Source: Flavobacteriia bacterium (GTDB taxonomy: Bacteria; Bacteroidota; Bacteroidia; Flavobacteriales_D; Crocinitomicaceae). From it: a stretch of 51,138 nt of DNA. Both the position numbers and the translations under genes were made by a program. Numbering within the stretch: position 1 is the stretch's first letter; every line of letters begins with the position of its first letter. The notes under the pieces are model-generated. The model had not been told where the DNA came from. It did no database searches and saw only the letters and a program-made list of their open reading frames with translations. Where the stretch lies: assembly GCA_016178305.1 (NCBI GenBank), contig JACOTM010000043.1, positions 1 to 51,138 of the forward strand, read 5' to 3'. Shown piece by piece: positions 24,273 through 33,299 of the stretch.

Positions 24273-26162
24273 ATGACAAATGAAAGGCCGATAACGGATT
24301 GGTTGCCATTAACCAAAAAAGAGGTTGAAAAAAGAGGTTGGGATGAATTGGATGTAATTATCATTTCAGGTGATGCTTATGTTGATCACCCTGCTTTTGG
24401 AACAGCTGTTATTGGAAGAATTATTGAAGATGAAGGTTTTAAAGTTGGAATTGTCGCACAACCTAATTGGAAAGATGATTTACGGGATTTCAAAAAATTA
24501 GGGAAACCTAAATACTTTTTTGGAGTAACAGCTGGTTGCATGGATTCAATGGTGAATCATTACACGGCTAATATCCGTTTACGCTCAACGGATGCTTACA
24601 CACCAGGGGGACAAGCAGGATTTAGACCAGATTATGCCACAACTGTTTATAGTAAAATATTAAAAGAAATATATCCTGATGTTCCTGTATTAATAGGTGG
24701 GATTGAAGCTTCATTACGTCGTGTTACTCATTTTGATTATTGGAAAAATCAATTAATGCCTTCCATTTTAGTTGACTCAAAAGCAGATATGTTGGTTTAT
24801 GGAATGGGGGATCAACCTTTGCGTGAACTCTTGCGTTTGGTAAAAAGAGGTGTTCCTTTTGAAGGCTTGAGAACTTTAAAACAAGTAGCATTCCTTCAAA
24901 ATTCAACGCAAGATTTACCTAAAAATAAACAATGGGAAACGGTTGAAATGGCTAGTCATGAAGAATGCTTGAAAGACAAAATTAAATATGCTTCGAATTT
25001 TAAAATTGTAGAAGTAGAATCTAATAAATGGCAAGCGAATCGGATTATTCAAAAAGTTGGAAATAAAACATTGGTTATTAATCCGCCCAATAAAACAATG
25101 ACGGAAAAAGAAATGGATCAATCGTTTGATTTACCTTATACACGTTTACCTCATCCGAAATATAACAAACGTGGAGCGATTCCTGCTTACGATATGATTA
25201 AATTTTCTGTGAATACACATCGAGGTTGTTTTGGAGGATGTAGCTTTTGTACTATTTCAGCACATCAAGGAAAATTTATTGCCTCCCGAAGTGAAAAATC
25301 AATCATGGCTGAAATTAATCAATTGGTAGAGCATCCTGAATACAAAGGATATCTTTCAGATTTAGGTGGTCCTTCTGCTAACATGTATCGTATGAAAGGA
25401 AAAGACGAAGATATTTGTGCAAAATGTTCTAGTCCTAGTTGTATCCACCCTGTTATTTGTAATAATTTAGACACATCGCATAAAGCTATGACTGATTTGT
25501 ATCGCAAAGTTGACGCAAATCCAAAAGTAAAAAAAGCTTTTATTGGTTCTGGAATACGATATGATTTATTAGTTGATGATTTCAATAAAAATAACGAAGA
25601 CGGAAATCATGAAGAATATATTGAACAAGTAGTCACACGTCATGTAAGCGGTCGTTTAAAAGTTGCTCCAGAACATACATCTGATGCTACTTTACGTGTA
25701 ATGCGCAAACCATCGTTTAAATATTTTCATAAATTCAAGGAAAAATACGATCAGATATGTGCCAAACATAACATTAATCAACAATTAATTCCCTATTTCA
25801 TATCGTCCCATCCCGGTTGTGAAGAAGTAGATATGGCAAATTTAGCTGCCGAAACAAAAGATATGGGTTTTCAATTGGAACAAGTGCAAGATTTTACACC
25901 AACACCAATGACTGTGGCTGAAGTAATTTATTATTCAGGTGTACACCCTTATACTTTAAAACCAATAAATACCGTTAAAACGAAAGAAGAAAAATTGAAT
26001 CAAAATCGCTTTTTCTTCTGGTATAAACGAGAAAACAGAGATTGGATTAAACAACGTTTGCAAAAAGCCAATCGCCCAGATTTAGCAGAAAAGCTTTTAG
26101 GTGAACGAGAAGTTAGCAAAGCAATGCCAACGTGGTTAGAAGAAAGAAGAAAACGGAAATAA
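24273..26162 (+). CDS. ygiQ: YgiQ family radical SAM protein (UPF0313)
   Basis: The 629-residue protein has the N-terminal cobalamin-domain-like fold of the family (ELDVIIISGDAYVDHPAFGT, GIEASLRRVTHFDYW) and a radical SAM core with the 4Fe-4S cysteines C319-x3-C323-x2-C326 in HRGCFGGCSFCTISAHQGK. The family-specific insert with extra cysteines (DEDICAKCSSPSC then HPVIC) follows, and VAPEHTSDATLRVMRKP marks the barrel's end. The reaction of YgiQ is unknown. It is convergent with kup downstream and has its own promoter. Confidence 0.93.
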   Translation: MTNERPITDWLPLTKKEVEKRGWDELDVIIISGDAYVDHPAFGTAVIGRIIEDEGFKVGIVAQPNWKDDLRDFKKLGKPKYFFGVTAGCMDSMVNHYTANIRLRSTDAYTPGGQAGFRPDYATTVYSKILKEIYPDVPVLIGGIEASLRRVTHFDYWKNQLMPSILVDSKADMLVYGMGDQPLRELLRLVKRGVPFEGLRTLKQVAFLQNSTQDLPKNKQWETVEMASHEECLKDKIKYASNFKIVEVESNKWQANRIIQKVGNKTLVINPPNKTMTEKEMDQSFDLPYTRLPHPKYNKRGAIPAYDMIKFSVNTHRGCFGGCSFCTISAHQGKFIASRSEKSIMAEINQLVEHPEYKGYLSDLGGPSANMYRMKGKDEDICAKCSSPSCIHPVICNNLDTSHKAMTDLYRKVDANPKVKKAFIGSGIRYDLLVDDFNKNNEDGNHEEYIEQVVTRHVSGRLKVAPEHTSDATLRVMRKPSFKYFHKFKEKYDQICAKHNINQQLIPYFISSHPGCEEVDMANLAAETKDMGFQLEQVQDFTPTPMTVAEVIYYSGVHPYTLKPINTVKTKEEKLNQNRFFFWYKRENRDWIKQRLQKANRPDLAEKLLGEREVSKAMPTWLEERRKRK

Positions 26163-26242
26163 TTTTAGACAGATTATTCTTTTCATTTTATTAAAATCTA
26201 AATCTAAAATATTATTCCCTCTTCTCCTAACCTCAGTTAAAA

Positions 26243-28204
26243 TTATTTCCTCACCAACTCCACATGTTCAATCGGATGAAACACAATCGGAAATTGTTCC
26301 ACAACAACATCAGATTTATCCAAACCAAATGCTTTTTCATCACGCTGTCCTAAATGTTTTAAGAAGAAATAAGAATTCATAATCAAACCTTCTCGCAACT
26401 GAAATTCATTTTCTACAGACAAAAATTTCTCAATTACAATAAATTTAAAATCAGGTTCTGCATTGTATTTCGTAGATCCGTCAGGGCGAATGTGTAAATT
26501 CAATTCCTTATTTGCTACCAACTCTTTTACTATTTTCTTGAAATACAATTCTGCTTTTGGTTGCACTCTGAAACCTGTATTTACGGTTACTTTAATCACT
26601 TTATCTTCCACCAATTCAGATACTTCATAATTCAATGTATACGGTTCTTCGGTGCGATGAATGTGTAGAAACCAATAAACATCAGCCCGTTTCGGTTTCT
26701 TAGAAAAAATAGATTTTATAATTTTTTCCTCTATTTCATCTCTATGATCAGCTTTCGATAAATAAATCAAATGCGTAGCAAATTTTTCAATTGAATCATC
26801 TTCACTCAATTCATTGATTAATCCTGTATATTTTCCAAGATCAACAAATTTTGTAAATCGATTATTGATTTTACGTGCATAATACCACACATACATCGTC
26901 ATGAAAATAAATAATTCAAAAAATAAGAACATCCATCTTTCCTTTATTTTAGCCACATTGGCGATAAAAAATGACGTTTCAATAATCAGGAAAATAGAAA
27001 TCAGTCCAACGATTAAAAAAGTATTCCATTTCAAATTGTATTTCAAAAAATAGCCTAATAACAAGGTGGTCATCAACATCGTAATTGTAATTGAAAATCC
27101 ATAGGCCGCCTCCATGTGAGCCGATTCTTTGAAGTAAAGAATCATCAAAACACAACCAAACCATAAAATATTATTGACACTTGGAATAAAAATTTGTCCT
27201 TTAATTTCTGAAGGCTGGCGTACGGCAACACGTGGCCAAAAATTAAGGTTAATTGCTTCACTAATCAAGGTAAAAGAACCACTGATCAAAGCTTGAGAAG
27301 CAATAATTGTTGCTGCTGTTGCAATCAAGATACTTGGTAACAAAAACCAACTTGGTACAATTTCGAAAAATGGATTACGCCCATTTAATAACGATTCTCC
27401 TTGATTCATTATCCAAACTGCCTGACCTAAATACGAAGCAACCAGACATATTTTCACAAACACCCAAGTGATTCGAATGTTTTTAATACCACAATGACCT
27501 AAATCTGAATATAGAGCCTCTGCCCCTGTTGTACATAAAAACACTGCCCCTAACAACCAAAATCCTTGCGGGTAATTCACTAATAAATCATAACCGTAAA
27601 CAGGATTTAATGCTTTCAATACTTCAGGGTGTTGCATAATTTGAGCACCTCCAACGATTAACAACATTGAAAACCAAATGGTCATGACTGGCCCAAATAA
27701 TTTACCGATGGATTGTGTGCCAAATCGTTGAAAAAAGAACAAGAAAGATAAAATAGCTATCACAATTCCGATGGTTAACGTATTACCCGGAACAATGGTA
27801 TTTTCTAAACCTTTAACCAAACCCAAACCTTCAATGGCAGAGGCAACTGAAATCGGTGGTGTGATGATTCCATCTGCTAAAAGAGTTGTAGCTCCTAAAA
27901 TAGCTGGGATAACCAATTTTTTACCGTGTTTTGATACTAATGCATACAAAGAAAAAATTCCGCCTTCTCCTTTGTTATCCGCTTTTAACGTCACCCAAAT
28001 ATATTTGATTGTTGTTTGGAAAACCAAAGTCCAAAAAATACAGGAGATTCCGCCGTACACCAATTGTAAATCAATCGGTCGCTCCCCTATTACTGCTCTC
28101 AACGCATACAAAGGACTCGTTCCGATATCCCCATAAATAATTCCTAATGCAACTAACAAAGAGGCAACTGTCACCTTATTTTTTTGCGATAAAACCTGTG
28201 TCAT
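26243..28204 (-). CDS. kup: Low-affinity potassium uptake transporter Kup
   Basis: The 653-residue inner-membrane protein imports K+ with protons. It begins with the family signature LGIIYGDIGTSPLYALR (residues about 19-35) and shows the conserved NKGEGGIFSLYALV, ADGIITPPISV (TM pore region) and TEALYSDLGHCG-like GAEALYSDLGHCG motifs, about twelve transmembrane helices, and a soluble C-terminal domain from about residue 440. It is the last gene of a minus-strand run that contains a KdpD/KdpE-like pair and a Fic protein, although gaps of 141 and about 50 bases separate them, so it may have its own promoter. Confidence 0.95.
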   Translation of the reverse strand: MTQVLSQKNKVTVASLLVALGIIYGDIGTSPLYALRAVIGERPIDLQLVYGGISCIFWTLVFQTTIKYIWVTLKADNKGEGGIFSLYALVSKHGKKLVIPAILGATTLLADGIITPPISVASAIEGLGLVKGLENTIVPGNTLTIGIVIAILSFLFFFQRFGTQSIGKLFGPVMTIWFSMLLIVGGAQIMQHPEVLKALNPVYGYDLLVNYPQGFWLLGAVFLCTTGAEALYSDLGHCGIKNIRITWVFVKICLVASYLGQAVWIMNQGESLLNGRNPFFEIVPSWFLLPSILIATAATIIASQALISGSFTLISEAINLNFWPRVAVRQPSEIKGQIFIPSVNNILWFGCVLMILYFKESAHMEAAYGFSITITMLMTTLLLGYFLKYNLKWNTFLIVGLISIFLIIETSFFIANVAKIKERWMFLFFELFIFMTMYVWYYARKINNRFTKFVDLGKYTGLINELSEDDSIEKFATHLIYLSKADHRDEIEEKIIKSIFSKKPKRADVYWFLHIHRTEEPYTLNYEVSELVEDKVIKVTVNTGFRVQPKAELYFKKIVKELVANKELNLHIRPDGSTKYNAEPDFKFIVIEKFLSVENEFQLREGLIMNSYFFLKHLGQRDEKAFGLDKSDVVVEQFPIVFHPIEHVELVRK

Positions 28205-28345
28205 ACTTCAATAAATTAACTAACACAAAGGAATTTTAAAAAGTGTAAATGCCCTGTCAAGAAAATAAATTGAGCGTAAAGATTTTGTAAAGAAGGTTTA
28301 AGAGAAATTAGATCTTTAGAGTTTAGAAATTAGACTAACTGATAA

Positions 28346-29308
28346 CTAATTATGCGATTCATTGATAAAATAAAGCGTTTTATTTTTATCTCCAGATTTA
28401 ATTAAGACACCTAATTCTACTCCTTTCGCTAAATCTCTACTTGCAGTTGCAGTGGATAATTCTTTGAAAACAGAAATGTAATCTTTTCGAGAAAATGGTT
28501 TGATTTGTTTTTCAATAAAATAATGTAATCGATCTACTTCCGTTTTAATTTGTGGGGTTATGGAAAGTTCATTTAATGCTTCTAATAATACAGCTAACAT
28601 AAATTCAATAAACGGAGTTGAATTTCCTATTTTGTCACTTGTTGATAATGCTAAATAATAAGCATCTTGTCTGTTTTTAATAATAGTTTCGAAGGGAATA
28701 AATTCAAAAATTGGATATTCCTTCATTAAAATTAATGTTTGCCATAATCTACCCATTCTCCCATTTCCATCTATAAATGGATGAATAAATTCCAATTCAT
28801 AATGAAACACACAACTTTTGATTAAACTAATTTCAGTATCCTTTTTAAGATAAGTAAAAAGGTCTTTCATTAAATAAATAACTTTATCAAAACCAGGTGC
28901 AAAATGTTCAATTTTTTTACCTTTTACAATACCAACATTTTGTTTTCTATAACTACCTGAATGATCTAATAACCCTTCTAATAAACATTGATGTGCTTTT
29001 AATAAGGATTTTTCTGAATAAGGATCAAACTTAGAAAGTGCCTGATACACATTTATAGCATTTTGAACCTCAATTATATCTTTCTTTGGTCCTACAATTC
29101 TTTTATTTTCTAAAAGAGCTGTAATTTGTGACTCAGTTAATGTGTTACCTTCTATTTGCAAAGAAGCATGAATCGTTCGAATCTGATTTTGCTTTCTTAA
29201 TACAGCAGAAGGTTTATCTAAGTGCAAAATATTAATTTCCCCCAATTTAACTGAAATTGCTGAAATTAAACGAATTATATTTTCATTAATATAATATGGA
29301 GGCTTCAT
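28346..29308 (-). CDS. Fic family protein with inhibitory helix and C-terminal winged helix
   Basis: Fic proteins usually transfer AMP from ATP to target hydroxyls. With the ATG at 29308 (a TTG at 29332 is less likely) the protein has 320 residues. The active-site motif HPFIDGNGRMGR is complete (catalytic His176), and the class II inhibitory motif S49-x3-E53-G54 is present in ASLQIEGNTLTE within the Fic_N region, so activity should be autoinhibited. The end (FSRKDYISVFKELSTATASR) looks like a winged helix. Two 11-bp palindromes overlap the promoter and start codon, suggesting the protein represses itself. No separate antitoxin gene is present, as expected for class II. It lies downstream of the KdpE-like gene on the same strand. 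Confidence 0.9.
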   Translation of the reverse strand: MKPPYYINENIIRLISAISVKLGEINILHLDKPSAVLRKQNQIRTIHASLQIEGNTLTESQITALLENKRIVGPKKDIIEVQNAINVYQALSKFDPYSEKSLLKAHQCLLEGLLDHSGSYRKQNVGIVKGKKIEHFAPGFDKVIYLMKDLFTYLKKDTEISLIKSCVFHYELEFIHPFIDGNGRMGRLWQTLILMKEYPIFEFIPFETIIKNRQDAYYLALSTSDKIGNSTPFIEFMLAVLLEALNELSITPQIKTEVDRLHYFIEKQIKPFSRKDYISVFKELSTATASRDLAKGVELGVLIKSGDKNKTLYFINESHN

Positions 29309-29331
29309 GATACTATCATTTGATACTATCA
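29308..29331 (-). promoter_or_regulatory. Twin palindromic operator over the fic promoter and start
   Basis: The 11-bp palindrome TGATACTATCA occurs at 29308-29318 and 29321-29331 (13 bp centre to centre, a little over one helical turn). On the minus strand the -7 element TACTTTTG (29330-29337) overlaps the upstream copy, and the downstream copy ends on the first base of the ATG. A dimer at each site would block transcription. The Fic protein's own C-terminal winged helix is the likely binder. Confidence 0.65.
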
Positions 29332-29356
29332 AAAGTAATTAATTTTTTTATAAAAT

Positions 29357-30034
29357 TCACATAAACCGATACCCCACACTCGCTTCAGTAATCAAATGTA
29401 CTGGGTGCGTAGGATCATTTTCTATTTTTTTTCGTAATTGTCCAATGAAGACGCGTAAATATTGGGATTCATTTTGATAAGAAGGTCCCCAAATTTCTTT
29501 TAGTAAATAATTATGAGTCAATACTCTACCTTCATTTTTTGCCAACATTGACAGTAAATTGTATTCAGTAGCTGTTAACTTTACAATTTGATGATCTTTT
29601 TTCACCGTTCTTCCTACAATATCAATTTCTAAATCTCCAGATTGAATAATTGTACTCGCTACATCTTTTGTTTTTGATTTTAAAATACTGCGTAATCGGG
29701 CCAATAATTCACCGGTACGGAAAGGTTTTGTTAAATAATCAGTTGCTCCATTATCAAAGGCTTGTACCAATTGTTCTTCGTCATTTAAAACAGTCAACAT
29801 GATAATTGGACCTGAATACCATTCCCTTAATTTCAATAAACCATTTTGTCCAGAATCATCCGGTAAACCAATATCTAATAAAATCAAATCAGGAGGGTGA
29901 ATAGCCGCTGTTGCAATCCCATCTTTCATCGTAGTTGCACTAACAACCTTGTAATCTGCTGTTTCTAATACAATTTGAAGTAATTTTTGAATCTGAATTT
30001 CATCATCAATTACTAAAATGGTCGCCTTATTCAT
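29357..30034 (-). CDS. kdpE: KdpE-like OmpR-family response regulator
   Basis: The 225-residue protein has a receiver domain (ILVIDDEIQIQKLL; phosphoacceptor D54 in DLILLDIGLPD; conserved Thr in MLTVLND; Lys in DYLTKPF) and an OmpR-type winged-helix DNA-binding domain (VKLTATEYNLLSMLAKNEGR, RVFIGQLRKKIENDP, TEASVGYRF). It overlaps the upstream kinase gene by 8 bases, so they form a pair. By similarity to KdpE it would respond to K+ limitation or envelope stress, but kdpFABC are not in this window; the nearest K+ transporter gene is kup, two genes downstream. Confidence 0.85.
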   Translation of the reverse strand: MNKATILVIDDEIQIQKLLQIVLETADYKVVSATTMKDGIATAAIHPPDLILLDIGLPDDSGQNGLLKLREWYSGPIIMLTVLNDEEQLVQAFDNGATDYLTKPFRTGELLARLRSILKSKTKDVASTIIQSGDLEIDIVGRTVKKDHQIVKLTATEYNLLSMLAKNEGRVLTHNYLLKEIWGPSYQNESQYLRVFIGQLRKKIENDPTHPVHLITEASVGYRFM

Positions 30035-31124
30035 TCTTTAATTTGTTTAAATATGAAATTTCACATGGAACATTTATTGTAAAAATTGCTCCACCTTGTC
30101 TATCATTTTCTAAAGTTATTGTTCCATCTTGCGCTTCTACAAAGCCTTTTACAATAGACAAGCCTAAACCTGTTCCTCCAGCAATGGTATGATTAATTCT
30201 ATAAAATTTATCAAAAACAAATTCTATCTCATCACTCGGAAAACCAGGTCCATTGTCAGAAATGATTAAAATCAATTCATCGTTTTTATGAATTTCATTC
30301 GTATCAATTACCACACGTTCATTTAATACAGAAATAGATATTTTTGAATAATCTGGTGTGTATAATAATGCATTAATTAATAAGTTATGAATAATTTGTT
30401 CAACGATTACTTTATCAATTTTATACAAAGGTAAATTCTCAGGTAAATCAACAATTAATTGATGGTTTTTCTTATTAATATCGATCTTATTGATCACTGT
30501 ATAAATCAATTCCTCCATGTCGACCCAATCTTTTTTCAATTTCAACGAACCCGATTCCAGTCGCGACATATTCAATAAATTTTCCACCTGATTATTCAAT
30601 CGGATAGTAGCAATCGAAATTTCATCGATTAATTTACTTTTATTCTCATTGGACAATTGTAAACTACTTTCTTTCAACGAATCGGTCGCTCCTAAAATGG
30701 TTGCGATAGGTGTTTTTAACTCATGCGAAAGCGAATTAAACAATGTATTATACAACATTATGATTTGTTCCTCGTTTTTCTTCTCAGAGAGCTCTTTTTT
30801 GAATTTACGAATCTTGTAACTCAACACAGCATTAACCATAGCAATAATGAAATAAAAAAGCAAAAAGAAGCGGTCTTCTGTGTTGCCTATACTAAATGTA
30901 AATCGAGGTTCTATAAAGAAGAAATCCCAACACAGAGCACTCAAGGTTGCAGCAATCAATACAGGCGCAATTTCAAATAACATTGCAAGTACCGAAACGC
31001 AAAACAATAAAATAAACGCTACATATTTGTAGGGTAAAAAATCTGAAACAAAGTAACAGATCGTTGATGTAAACAATATTAATAAAATACTTATGTAATA
31101 TTGAAAGCCTCTGATTGTTTTCAT
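30027..31124 (-). CDS. kdpD: KdpD-like histidine kinase, short form lacking the N-terminal KdpD domain
   Basis: The 365-residue inner-membrane kinase starts directly with the DUF4118 membrane domain (four helices, residues about 10-105) including the KdpD hallmark CWDFFFIEPRFTFSIGNTED (residues 65-84). The H box is SLSHELKTPIATI with His134; then LLNMSRLESGSL, the N box IEQIIHNLLINALLYTP-like stretch, DNGPGFP and GGTGLGLSIVKG. Full KdpD is about 900 residues and has an N-terminal KdpD/Usp region for sensing K+, c-di-AMP and ATP, absent here. A -7 element TACATTTG lies on the minus strand at 31147-31154. It is paired with the downstream regulator by overlap. Confidence 0.85.
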   Translation of the reverse strand: MKTIRGFQYYISILLILFTSTICYFVSDFLPYKYVAFILLFCVSVLAMLFEIAPVLIAATLSALCWDFFFIEPRFTFSIGNTEDRFFLLFYFIIAMVNAVLSYKIRKFKKELSEKKNEEQIIMLYNTLFNSLSHELKTPIATILGATDSLKESSLQLSNENKSKLIDEISIATIRLNNQVENLLNMSRLESGSLKLKKDWVDMEELIYTVINKIDINKKNHQLIVDLPENLPLYKIDKVIVEQIIHNLLINALLYTPDYSKISISVLNERVVIDTNEIHKNDELILIISDNGPGFPSDEIEFVFDKFYRINHTIAGGTGLGLSIVKGFVEAQDGTITLENDRQGGAIFTINVPCEISYLNKLKNE

Positions 31125-31146
31125 TTACTTACTAATTAGAACGAAG

Positions 31147-31154
31147 CAAATGTA
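31147..31154 (-). promoter_or_regulatory. -7 element upstream of the KdpD-like kinase
   Basis: CAAATGTA on the plus strand is TACATTTG on the minus strand, 22 nt before the ATG at 31124. Confidence 0.45.
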
Positions 31155-31203
31155 TAATAGTTGGTATCACAAGAAAAAATGATGGAGTAAAGATTTTGTA
31201 AAT

Positions 31204-31602
31204 TTATTCATTTTCTTCTTCAGCATCTCCCCAACCTTCCAAGAAATAACCTAATTCTCTACGGTCTTTTTTGGTTGGTTTTCCGCTTCCGTTATCTCGG
31301 TAAACTGCTTGAGAAAGATTGTATAATCTGAATTTTTCAACCTCTTCTAAAGGTGTAGTATCAATTAAATAATTTTCAACCAATTTAGGTCCTATTCGCT
31401 TATCTATAATGTCAATTAACTTATAACTAAAAGTTGCTGTATTTTTAGAAATCTCGATAGAATCACCCACTTTAGGTTCACGTGAAGCTTTTACTTGCTG
31501 TCCGTTCAATTTAATTTTCCCTTTAGAAATCAATTCTGAGGCCTGTGAGCGCGTTTTAGCTAATCTAACAGCCCAGACTACTTTATCAAAGCGTGATGCC
31601 AT
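31204..31602 (-). CDS. S4-domain RNA-binding protein (Hsp15-like)
   Basis: The 132-residue cytoplasmic protein begins with an S4 RNA-binding domain (RFDKVVWAVRLAKTRSQASE, LISKGKIKLNGQQVKASREP) and has the basic/acidic tail of the HslR/Hsp15 group (GSGKPTKKDRRELGYFLEGW). Hsp15 rescues stalled 50S subunits carrying a nascent chain; the same role is likely but not proven here. It overlaps the upstream YjbR-like gene by 17 bases, so translation is coupled. Confidence 0.85.
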   Translation of the reverse strand: MASRFDKVVWAVRLAKTRSQASELISKGKIKLNGQQVKASREPKVGDSIEISKNTATFSYKLIDIIDKRIGPKLVENYLIDTTPLEEVEKFRLYNLSQAVYRDNGSGKPTKKDRRELGYFLEGWGDAEEENE

Positions 31603-31936
31603 CTCGAATCTTTTTTGGAAGTGATTTTAAAACCAACTCATACGAATGGTCGATTAACTCTAAAACCAGTTGATTATCAACATCATGAAAAACATTTACC
31701 GTATTCCAATGCTTTTTATTCATGTGAAATCCAGCTTTTATGCCTTCATATCGTTCTCTTAAATTGATGGATTTTTCAGGATCGCATTTGAGGTTGATGC
31801 TTTTAAAATCTTCAATTCCACACAAAGCAAAAATTTTACCTCCGATTTTAAAAACTAAAACAGTATCATCAAACGGAAAACATTCTTCCGCTTGATGCTT
31901 ACTTATACAATATTCTCGAATAAATTCAAGATTCAT
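31586..31936 (-). CDS. MmcQ/YjbR family protein
   Basis: The 116-residue protein matches the YjbR fold: the N-terminal CISKHQAEECFPFDDTVLVF (the usual G-x-x-E-x-x-PF-x-x-x pattern), FKIGGKIFALCGIED, INLKCDPEKSINLRERYEGI, GFHMNKKHWNTV, and a C-terminal helix (LIDHSYELVLKSLPKKIRD). The family is called DNA-binding from structure only, and its role is unknown. It overlaps the S4 gene and follows the desaturase gene after 6 bases, so three genes likely form one transcript. Confidence 0.85.
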   Translation of the reverse strand: MNLEFIREYCISKHQAEECFPFDDTVLVFKIGGKIFALCGIEDFKSINLKCDPEKSINLRERYEGIKAGFHMNKKHWNTVNVFHDVDNQLVLELIDHSYELVLKSLPKKIRDGITL

Positions 31937-31942
31937 TTCTTA

Positions 31943-33058
31943 TTAATGTAAAGCCGGTGCGTTATCATAATGACCTAAATCATATAACATTTTAGAATGT
32001 TTTACAATTGCTCCTAAAAATGTTTTTTCACTATTATATGGCAAATTATATTCTTCGGCTGTTTGTTTCACAATTTTTGAAATTTCACGGTAATGTACAT
32101 GACAAATATTTGGAAACAAATGGTGTTCAACCTGGTAATTTAAACCACCAACATACCAAGACAATAAACGTGCACCAGGAGCAAAATTTGCTGTATTATA
32201 CAATTGGTTTACAGCCCAATCAGCTTCAATGTTTCCTGAATCATCAGGCATTGGATAATTAGATGATGGAACAACATGCGCAGGTTGAAAAATAATTCCT
32301 AAAATAAAACCACAAATAAACTGCATCATTAAAAAACACAAAATTGTTGCCGACCATGACAAAGGCGAAAACATGAGTGGTAAGCCTAGTATTAATGCAT
32401 AATATATTATTTTAGTAACAATCAACATTATTAATGAGGGAACAAATTTAACTTGTTGTGTTTCTAATAATTCCAATTTAGAATATCGAAATAATTGTTT
32501 AAAATCTTTATTAGTTGCCCAAGACAAAGTCATTAAACCATAAAAAAACCAAGCATATAAATGTTGAAAACGGTGCGCCTTATATCTTTTAGCGTGTGGA
32601 GAAAAACGCATTAAAATTCCTGGGTCAATATCTTCATCTAATCCTGTTACATTCGTATAAGTATGATGCAACACATTGTGTTGAATTCTCCAATTATAAT
32701 CAATACCACCAATGATATAAATAATTCTACCCAAAAGATTATTAACAACCATATTTTTTGAATAGGCATTGTGATTTGCATCGTGCATAATACTTAAACC
32801 GATACCAGCCATACCAAAACCCATCAAAGCCCACATTGCAATTGTTAAACTTAAAGAATTTTGAACCACCTCCAACGAATTAATAAAAACGAATGGGATA
32901 ACGTACAAACAAATCATAAAAATAGTTTTTAAAACCATTCCCAAATTCCCATGTCTCGATTTACCTGTAGATTTAAAATACTCATTTACACGTTGTTTCA
33001 GAACCTTGTAAAATTCTTCGTTGTGGTCCTTGGAAAACTTTATAACTGGTATTTTCAT
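31943..33058 (-). CDS. Membrane fatty acid desaturase (front-end / linoleoyl-CoA desaturase-like)
   Basis: The 371-residue integral membrane di-iron enzyme inserts a double bond into an acyl chain. All three histidine boxes are present: H92-D-A-N-H96, H127-N-V-L-H131-H132 and QVEHHLFP near residue 312, where the first His of the third box is replaced by Gln as in delta-5/delta-6 front-end desaturases. There is no N-terminal cytochrome b5 domain, so electrons must come from a separate ferredoxin or b5. It probably adjusts membrane fluidity in the cold. It heads a run with the YjbR-like and S4 genes. A TAACTTTG element (33136-33143, minus strand) lies 78 nt upstream. Confidence 0.9.
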   Translation of the reverse strand: MKIPVIKFSKDHNEEFYKVLKQRVNEYFKSTGKSRHGNLGMVLKTIFMICLYVIPFVFINSLEVVQNSLSLTIAMWALMGFGMAGIGLSIMHDANHNAYSKNMVVNNLLGRIIYIIGGIDYNWRIQHNVLHHTYTNVTGLDEDIDPGILMRFSPHAKRYKAHRFQHLYAWFFYGLMTLSWATNKDFKQLFRYSKLELLETQQVKFVPSLIMLIVTKIIYYALILGLPLMFSPLSWSATILCFLMMQFICGFILGIIFQPAHVVPSSNYPMPDDSGNIEADWAVNQLYNTANFAPGARLLSWYVGGLNYQVEHHLFPNICHVHYREISKIVKQTAEEYNLPYNSEKTFLGAIVKHSKMLYDLGHYDNAPALH

Positions 33059-33135
33059 AAATAATTATTGTATTTTAAAAGTGCAATCTGTTTGTTTTCA
33101 GTATAAAGCACCCAAATTATTAAAAAAGCGAAACA

Positions 33136-33143
33136 CAAAGTTA
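33136..33143 (-). promoter_or_regulatory. Possible -7 element of the desaturase gene
   Basis: CAAAGTTA on the plus strand is TAACTTTG on the minus strand, 78 nt before the ATG, in the divergent region shared with ispG. Confidence 0.4.
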
Positions 33144-33299
33144 CGACATTAAATTGAAAATTAATACTTTTACGAATCACAAAGTTTGCTAATTCTACGA
33201 TTTCCAAAATGAATGATAGACTTTAATCTTCCATTAAAAATTAAATAATTACTTTTGTTTCAATAATTTTTTTTAGTAAAACTCTTTATTTATAGGCAA

